64,000 nucleotides of DNA from Pieris napi (lineage: Eukaryota; Arthropoda; Insecta; Lepidoptera; Pieridae). The notes beneath the pieces are model-generated. The model was not told the DNA's origin. It saw only the letters and a list, made by a program, of their open reading frames with translations, and made no database searches. Shown here piece after piece: positions 56,995 through 64,000 of the stretch (the first letter of the stretch is position 1; the number at the start of each line of letters is the position of its first letter). A program made the position numbers and the translations under genes. The stretch is taken from positions 11,555,001-11,619,000 of the forward strand of contig NC_062234.1 of NCBI RefSeq assembly GCF_905475465.1, given 5' to 3'.

Positions 56995-57060
56995 TACTGA
57001 GAATCGTACCCGGGACTTTCAAAATACAATCAACGTTCTACCAGCTAAGCCATGAAAGCG
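56995..57060 (-). repeat. tRNA-like SINE head remnant
   Basis: The minus strand has TGGCTTAGCTGGTAGA (A box) and CCCGGGTACGATTCTC (B-box-like with changes), 66 bp. No closed cloverleaf could be drawn by eye, so it is probably a tRNA-derived repeat and not a gene. Confidence 0.4.
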
Positions 57061-57594
57061 GCAAAAGATAAAGTTTGAGCCATTAAGAAATTATCTACTT
57101 ATTAAACTTTGTTCATTTATTACACGGCCCATCCTGGCTGAACAGTTATTTATTAAATATTTTGCAAAAAATTGCCTATGTTACTTTGGGATAATGTTTT
57201 CAAAAAGAACTTTTGGAAATCGTTCATGTAGTTTGGATTACAAAGCATATTACAAATTAGAGGATTATATTCAAGATAAGAATGCTTGGAAACGTGCTGG
57301 TCTTGCTCCATAGGACAATCATAGAGTCTGGACAAAATCAAATTGGTTGCAAATTTTTTGCTTTAACATATTTTTGTTATTTTTTTAAATTTATAATACT
57401 ACTAAATGCAATTATTTTATTTTATCTCGCACACTGTTTTATTGTGTTTTTTTATATTACTCTTTAATGTATAATATTCGACGGTTTCGATATTTGTAAA
57501 TATGTGAGGAACATGTATACTAACTTTTTTAGTATAGTAGTTTTATTCTAAGAGTACTGCTACTAGAGTAGTGTCTTCACATATAATTATTTAA
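57061..57594. other. unassigned DNA
   Basis: Nothing recognised. Confidence 0.3.
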
Positions 57595-57635
57595 CCTTGC
57601 CAAAAGGGACTCCTTTTAATAATATATTTTATTTT
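57595..57635 (+). repeat. LINE 3' end scrap (family E)
   Basis: CCTTGCCAAAAGGGACTCC then TTTTAATAATATATTTTA, the last codons and tail seen at 5.5 and 34.9 kb. It is followed directly by a family C tail in the opposite orientation. Confidence 0.55.
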
Positions 57636-57760
57636 ATTTATTTACACTTCGTTGCAAAAAACAAAGAATGAAACACAATACAAAAAAATTATAAGGGATG
57701 CAACGGGCGGCCTTATCGCTAATAAGCGATCTCTTCCAGGCAACCCTAATTAAAAAGAAA
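57636..57760 (-). repeat. LINE 3' tail (family C)
   Basis: TTTACACTTCGTTGCAAAA, GGCGGCCTTATCGCTAATAA, GCGATCTCTTCCAGGCAACC on the + strand. Confidence 0.7.
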
Positions 57761-57904
57761 AACTAAAAAAAAAAGAAACATGATGCGTGCGAGAAGTGCA
57801 GAACAACAAGTTTATGTTAAGGTTAGTTATTTATTTATTTCAATGTATAATGTATAGAATTTATTATTTAACTAATGTAAACAAAATATTGTAAACCTAT
57901 TTTA

Positions 57905-58055
57905 AAAGAGTAAGTGTGGAGTTTCCTGCCCATTCTTCTCCACACGAAACTACCTTTTGGAAGGGGCAAATAGAATCTTCTTTGTATTTTGTTTGACGTT
58001 CAAAAGTGCCATTTTAGGTGATCTAATTGAAATAAATGATTTGACTTGATTCATC
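57905..58055 (+). repeat. LINE 3' UTR, another family
   Basis: GTGGAGTTTCCTGCCCATTC, CTTTGTATTTTGTTTGACG, ending TTGAAATAAATGATTTGACT. This is a common retrotransposon end pattern. No ORF. Confidence 0.45.
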
Positions 58056-59152
58056 AAATAAAAATACAAATCTTATTTATTTCGAATATTAGGACGAAAC
58101 CTTTTATGAGACTTCGTTCAGCTTCTACGTTTCCACGAATACGATGTTGAGTTTGTTTGAAAATGAAACTCGGTTCGCTCCGCGTCGCAGTAGATTTTTC
58201 GCTGTTTAAGTTTAAAAGTGTAAAGTTATAAAATAGGATTCCGCAAGGACACGAGGGTGGCGATCAAGTGCAGTCGACAAAAGTTACCGGCTGAGCAACT
58301 TGGGGCAACTTTTGTGAGCAACTTGTCCTGACTTGTCTATTCCTTGTTACTTGTTTCAAACTGCATTTGTTTTGATCTTGAAACTTTCAATATTGAAGAT
58401 TCTTGTATTTTTAAGGCATATGCACTATTTGGCACGGTTTCGTGGTGAATATCATTTCAACCAATATTGTTACTTAATATAGAATTTATTCTTCTTTTAA
58501 AATTACTACTGCGTACTTCAAATTATGTCTTTATATTTTCGCTTAGAATAAGGTTATTCATTTTCTTAATATTAGGTATTAATTGTCGTTTGTTTAATTT
58601 TGAGTTTTCTTTTTGTCTATTAATGTAGGCACTTATGTTTTCTGTGGAAAGAAAAAAGCAGCAAAACGCGAACTTATATAATCATTTATTCACAACAATT
58701 ATTGAGATCTAAATAATTGTTTTGACTGACTGTCGAATTCTAATAACGTAACAGTTAGTGTAGAAAAAAATTGATTATGCCCTGCGATCACACAGACTCT
58801 ATGAATTTCAAATAAAATAATAAATGCAAATTAATAGTGTAACCATTATTCCGTATGTATGAATTATTATAAAAAATTGTTTACTACAATTTCGTAAGAT
58901 TTGGAGAAAGAGGGTAGGTTTAGTTCGATATAAATCTCACGTCTTGTAAAGAAATATTACTCAACCATAGTTAATAGTTTATAAGAAGTTAAATGTTAAA
59001 ACCGAAATAGCGTTGAAAAATAGGACATCAAAGGTCTTCAGAACTCGTCTAGGATCGTAAAGAAAGCTATAAAACAGAAATAATAACAAAACTATTGACC
59101 GCTTGTTATTTCACTGTTTATAAGATTTATAGCACTTCCATTAATATCTGTC
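58056..59152. other. unassigned DNA, G+C-richer at its start
   Basis: 58090-58330 is less AT-rich than its surroundings (CTCGGTTCGCTCCGCGTCGC) and unexplained. The rest is featureless. Confidence 0.35.
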
Positions 59153-59225
59153 TCCTCCCTGGCTTAGTGGTTATTACCATGAGTTATATGTTGTGGTATA
59201 ACCCGGGGGTATTGGGTTCAATTTC
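59153..59225 (+). repeat. tRNA-like SINE head
   Basis: CCCTGGCTTAGTGGTTATTA (A-box-like) and GGGTATTGGGTTCAATTTC (B-box-like), similar to the short phrase at 28294. No intact tRNA fold. Confidence 0.4.
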
Positions 59226-59431
59226 AGTTGAAAAGTGAGCAGGTTAATATACTTGACCTAGTAAAAATAGCAATATCAATGTCTGTTATTTCAGTGGTGT
59301 TTGTTTTGCTTAACTTCCAAATCTGTGTATTAATTATGATGAATTTCGGTATAGACAAACAAAAATCTGGATGGTTACAAGTTAGTAGATCAAAAAGGTT
59401 TAGCAATTTTGATCATGATTACTTATCTTAT

Positions 59432-59685
59432 GTTAAGTAATACCGCCGCCAATGGATTAAATTGCCAGAAGGCTCGCAAGTGCGTTGCCGGCCTTTTAAG
59501 AATTGGTACGCCACGGCTTGGTGGAAGGTAATTCCACATAGTGGGGGTGCACGGCATAAACTGCCTTAAGAAACGTTCAGTTGTATAACGACGGACGTCG
59601 AGGTGAGGGTGGTATTTCTTATTCTGTCTTGATGTCTGATGATGAAACTCCGCTACAGGTATTAATCCGAACGACTCCTCTGAAC
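59432..59685 (-). pseudogene. LINE ORF2 end and tail (family A)
   Basis: On the + strand: ACCGCCGCCAATGG, GTTGCCGGCCTTTTAAGAAT, AACGTTCAGTTGTATAACGA, CGGACGTCGAGGTG. Collinear with 24.8-25.2 kb; coding is broken. Confidence 0.65.
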
Positions 59686-61591
59686 AGTTTATTTTACTGT
59701 AACTTTAGGAGAAATATAATACTTGTGTATTATGAAGGACAAAGTCACGGGTGGTGTTAAGTAAATAACAGTAAATATATCAGTAAATTAACCCACAAAT
59801 GTTACTGAAGTGAAGGATATATACTATATATATTTCTAAATATAAACTAAAAGTTTCGTTGTATAAAATAGATTTTGATATTCAAGTATTTTTTAATAAT
59901 AAATTTTAATTATGATTTGGTAAGAAAAAAACTTCGTTTCATTGTAACTAATATATTTATAACGAAAGAAATCAAAGTACCCATAAAGCAACTTTCGATT
60001 TAACTAGGTTAATGGTGTTTTTAACGCTGAAACTTAACTCTTAAAGTTTGTTTTAAAACACCTTTCCGGACAAAGATTATTTAAATTATAGGTGCGATGA
60101 TGGATGATGCGTAATAAAGGGTTATCAATGATTTTGGTTTTCCAGCTTTTTTTACGATCAATTATAGTGGAGTTTTGAAATTGAATGGGATTTTTTAATC
60201 TCTTACTAATACAAGAGTATAAACGTGAATTTAATTGTTAATTAATATACATAATAAAAAACAATATGTTTAATCTTTCTTTATCTCAACTTTTGTATTA
60301 AAAGACACAAAATATTAGTTCAATACTTGATTGGCCTTGAAAAATCCATTTTAAATGTTTTCGCAACTTTCAAGGCGCGTATAAAAGCCCGGCTATGCAA
60401 TATTATTGCCGTTATCAATGTCACAAACAGTCCAGTATTGTTAGGTCTTATAAACAAATACCTTAGTATTAGAAGTAAAAAAAAATGCCTTAACATCGGC
60501 ACTTAACACAGGGTATATAATATATATATCAAACCAAATCTGCTAATATACTAATATTACCATAAATAATTTCTTGTGTTCCAAGACACAGCGAATGAGT
60601 AAAATAGTTCCATCCATTTATTTAAAATTTAGTAATTCTATAAAATGAATAATCTATGTAAAGCGTAGCCAACCCGGTGTTACACTCAAGCTTATCGGAC
60701 AGAAGCTCATTGGCCGAGCTTTCGATGACAAATTGGTGATTAGGGCCTATTTCACAAGCATTTGTTAATTCACTGATAACGCTGCCCTTTTTATTGCTTT
60801 CAAACAGATATAAGAAGTTAAGTGCTCGCTTTGTTGCGTTATGAATTATTACTTGGACATTAAAATATTGACGTACGTTCAAGTGCCTTTAGTACAATGT
60901 ACGGAACGCTTTTGAGAAAGAGTTTTACGCTCTGACGGACGGAATTTTTAGTATTGGAGAAACCAGAGATTTTGGGTTCAAACAAAAGGCGGTGGGCCTT
61001 GTCTTACTTATAAACATAAAATTAACTGTGAACTTTTGGCACGTTTATTAGTTTTCAAAATTGAAGTTGTTAGAACTATAGACTACTAAAACTTAAACAG
61101 TAAAAATTTGTATTTTGTAACGAATTCGAAAATGATTGGATTTTCAAAATCCGGGTTTGATTGAAGGACATAACAAATATCAGACTTTAATTTCTTTGCT
61201 GTTCACACATAAACAATTTTTCTGAGTCTCAATAGCATTTGCGAAACCTGTTCGATGAACTTCTGAAACGCTTTCTCACTAACCCATAGAGGCAAACATT
61301 TGGTTGATTCTATAAATTCCCCTTATATACAAGATAACTATTAAGCTCTTTTGTTCAGTTTGTTTATGGCCAAAATAGTTTGCTCACCTTAACTTATAAG
61401 CGGCTGTCCAAATCAATATGGATTAAAGTTAAAATCCGGAAGTAATAAGTAGGTAATTTACTTCCGACTTTGGTACTAATAATATAAAATGGGCGTTTTC
61501 TTAAGAGCCAAGAAGCCCCTTTTTATGGCAATATATAATGTTATGTTTTTTCAAAATTAACTGGTAATACCAACGACTAAATGGACTTTGG
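59686..61591. other. unassigned DNA with one possible old repeat
   Basis: 60680-60760 (GAAGCTCATTGGCCGAGC, then ATTAGGGCCTATTTCACAA) looks like a dispersed lepidopteran repeat, unconfirmed. An 86-codon minus frame overlaps it. Nothing else. Confidence 0.35.
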
Positions 61592-61842
61592 TGCCCTTTT
61601 CTAGGCCTGAAATTTTTGTATCAGTTTCATAATTATTTGTTTTTTCTAATAGGCAAGTAGGTGATCAACCTTCTGTGCCCGACACATGCCGTTAACTGTT
61701 GGAGTGAAGGCATGCTGGTTTTCTCACGATGTCGTCGTTCACCGTACGAACGAAATCCGCACATAGATAGAAACTTAATTGGTGCACAGCCGGGGTTCGA
61801 ACCTACAATCTTAGGAATGAAGAGCTGCTAGGCCAACTCTGC
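61592..61842 (-). mobile_element. tRNA-derived SINE, diverged
   Basis: All main blocks are recognisable on the minus strand (GGCAGAGTTGGCC, GGTTCGAACCCCGGC, ATCGTGAGAAAACC), with many substitutions and a poor 3' end. Confidence 0.75.
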
Positions 61843-63248
61843 CTGTATAATTTATATAAGATCATGCTGTCATATATAAATTAAAGTATTATTGTCTTCA
61901 GTTAAAGAAATCTAAAACCATTTTATTAATATAACTGAATATTGTTATGTTTTAATATGACTCACTAATGGGTATTACCAAAAAGCACAATAGTATCAAG
62001 TAACCTTGGGTCTATTCCTTGGGGAAGTTCGGGAATATTTATCACCCCTCAAATAATTTCAGCCCCTGTATGGCTGATGACAGGCGTCAAATTAGTTGAA
62101 TTGGACGTTGACTAGATTTTACCTTGATTAATAGTTAACGATATATATTTAAATCCACATTGAATTTTTAATACAAAATGAAATTGGGATCCAATTCCTT
62201 AAGATTACTTTGGATTTATACAATTTTAAATATCCAATATATGCAAATCAAAGTTATTTGTTTAATGATTTACTATGTTTACTTAATACTAATGCAACAG
62301 AAAAAAATATAAAAAATTAAACTAAGAACATAATATCACAAATAAACAAAACATATAACTTAAACATTTTTATTATATTAAATATATATGTACACATGGC
62401 ATGTTTGTATCTATGTAGGAAGAAATCTCAAAAACTGCTAATGGAAATCCTTTTAGAGTTAGATAAAACTACATTTTCCCGTGTAGCAACCAACTGCTAA
62501 GTAAAATTATCAAAGTATGTAAAACATATTTGCTAAATTAAATTAACGTCACTAAACAAAATGCTAAAAGTACATAAAACATTAAATACGACCTGGTTAT
62601 ATCAGATAAAATACATAATTAATTGCCATGTTACCTAATTACTGAATGTGCTTAAGCCCGTATAAAAAAAATAAAATTCATAGCTTAAACAATCCCATCC
62701 GAACCTTAAAAATTAATTCATGCAAATGACCAACTTTTGAAAACATAGGTGATGCTATCAACATTATCCTAAACTTAAAATTATTCACGCAATTTCAAAC
62801 CGTATTAACTAACAATAAGGATTGAAATACTTCGACAATGGCACAAAATAACCCTCAAAATGCCAAGTGTACTCGTATATTTTTTAAAGTAATTAATTCC
62901 GCCGTAATGGCTTTTTAACGCCGTTGTTTCATTAGTGTTTTCTGCTTCGAACTCTTTTTGAAATAATTTTTTATAGAAGAGAAAATGAGTTTTCGGATCA
63001 TTTTACGGCAAGCAATGTGTGTGCTATTTGAATTATTTCAAAACCGTTTATACCATACGAATCGCAGATATTTGGCATGCTCGAAAACGTTATCTTTCTT
63101 GATAAAATATAAGTGTTTTGATTTTTGACACAAGATAATTCCTAATAATTAGATTAAGCAAATTAGTTTCATCAAGAACCATCTTTTCATTACAAATCAA
63201 TTAATAATAAATGAGGATTAATTATTATATATTATTATATGAGGATTA
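61843..63248. other. unassigned AT-rich DNA
   Basis: Nothing recognised in 1.4 kb. Confidence 0.4.
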
Positions 63249-63470
63249 AAGGCAGTTTTTGCCGCGCATCTCTCCTATGTGGAACTAGCTGCCCACTGAA
63301 GTATTTCCGAACCAATTCGACTTAGGGTCCTTCAAGAAAAGAGCGTACCAATTCTTGAAAGGCCGGCAAAGCACTTGCGAGCCTTTTGGCAGTGTGAGTG
63401 TCCATGGGCGGCGGTATCACTTAACATTAGGTGAGCCTCCTGGCCGTTTGCTTCCTATTACATTAAAATA
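63249..63470 (+). repeat. LINE ORF2 end and tail (family A)
   Basis: AAAGGCAGTTTTTGCCGCGC, CTGAAGTATTTCCGAACCAA, TTCAAGAAAAGAGCGTACC, AAGGCCGGCAAAGCACTTGC, ending CTTCCTATTACATTAAAA. This is the longest + strand copy of the family's end. Confidence 0.75.
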
Positions 63471-63605
63471 ATATTTTCGTTGTAGATTTACACTAGACGG
63501 AACACAACACGGAAATATAAAGAATTTTCAATAAGATCAATGTCCAAAACGATTCTATGAGATCTAATTCAGGTTTAACACAGTAGACATGACGCAGGTT
63601 TGGAA

Positions 63606-63880
63606 AGCAGTGTTGGCCTAGTAGCTTCAGCGTGTGACTCTCATCCCCGAGGAAGTATGTTCGATCCCCGGCTATACACCAATGCACTCTGTCTATGTAC
63701 GCATCTAAAACTCGTTTGTACGCTGAAAAACATCGCGAGGAACCGGCCAACAAATCCAAAACTCGACGACATGTGTCAGACAAGGCTGATCAGCTACTCG
63801 TCTATCAAATAAAAATGATCAAAGAAAAGGATTCAATCTGAGGCCATATAGGGTTGTTGCGCCACTAGATTATTATTATT
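63606..63880 (+). mobile_element. tRNA-derived SINE, full length
   Basis: AGCAGTGTTGGCCTAGTAGC, GTTCGATCCCCGGC, AAAACATCGCGAGGAACCGG, GTTGCGCCACTAGATTATT. Moderately diverged. The minus 96-codon and plus 70-codon frames here are its shadows. Confidence 0.85.
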
Positions 63881-64000
63881 ACTTCTTAGGTTTCAAAGCA
63901 GCTTTACTGGTTTTAATACCAAAAACTACCAAAGTCCTTTATCTGATATATCTTTTCCGTGATCCTTGACGTTTAAACTAGGCGATATTGTGACCTATAA

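Noticed and set aside
56995..57060. tRNA gene on the minus strand
   Set aside because: A-box match only. The T arm is mutated and no full cloverleaf is found by eye; treated as a SINE remnant.
1..64000. CRISPR array, operon, rRNA or phage-like content
   Set aside because: No regularly spaced direct repeats, no tightly packed reading frames and no ribosomal RNA blocks. The sequence is plainly eukaryotic.

Overview
The window looks like AT-rich, repeat-dense nuclear DNA of a lepidopteran insect (butterfly or moth). This rests on its mobile elements: about sixteen copies of one tRNA-derived SINE of the type common in Lepidoptera, Helitrons with TC...CTAG ends and the TATATATA-rich 5' end usual in moths and butterflies, and several LINE tails familiar from those genomes. 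There are no bacterial-style operons, rRNA genes, intact tRNA genes or CRISPR arrays. Most of the sequence is intergenic or intronic.

Only two coding regions are convincing. One is the intact 967-codon ORF2 of a non-LTR retrotransposon (29518-32421, + strand), with endonuclease and reverse transcriptase motifs complete. The other is a 186-nt stretch on the minus strand (26786-26971) that reads as the last coding exon of a host gene. Its frame opens exactly at a strong splice acceptor, and a polyadenylation signal follows the stop. I do not recognise the protein, and its upstream exons were not found.

Layout. 1-12 kb: sparse repeats, several perfect palindromes and hairpins (2.2, 6.2, 7.5, 11.5 kb) and a LINE fragment with a nuclease-like C-terminal domain (5.5-6.0 kb). 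12.5-25.2 kb: two Helitrons, a 220-bp tandem duplication, foldback elements and many LINE tails. 25.8-26.4 kb: a PIF/Harbinger-like element with 3-bp target duplications that appears to keep the first exon of a transposase. 26.8 kb: the host exon. 29.1-32.7 kb: the intact LINE. 34.7-35.1 kb: a joint between two LINE tails. 36.2-39.8 kb: a nested cluster, in which a 3.58-kb hAT-like element with a perfect 8-bp target duplication contains a Helitron and a 724-bp MITE with 18-bp perfect terminal repeats and a TAA duplication. 40-64 kb: scattered SINEs and LINE tails, including a SINE inserted into a LINE tail at 49.5 kb, separated by long stretches where I see nothing.

No pathway can be read from this window. 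The best candidates for something undescribed are the hAT-like composite, the Harbinger-like element with its retained exon, the orphan host exon, and the isolated perfect palindromes.
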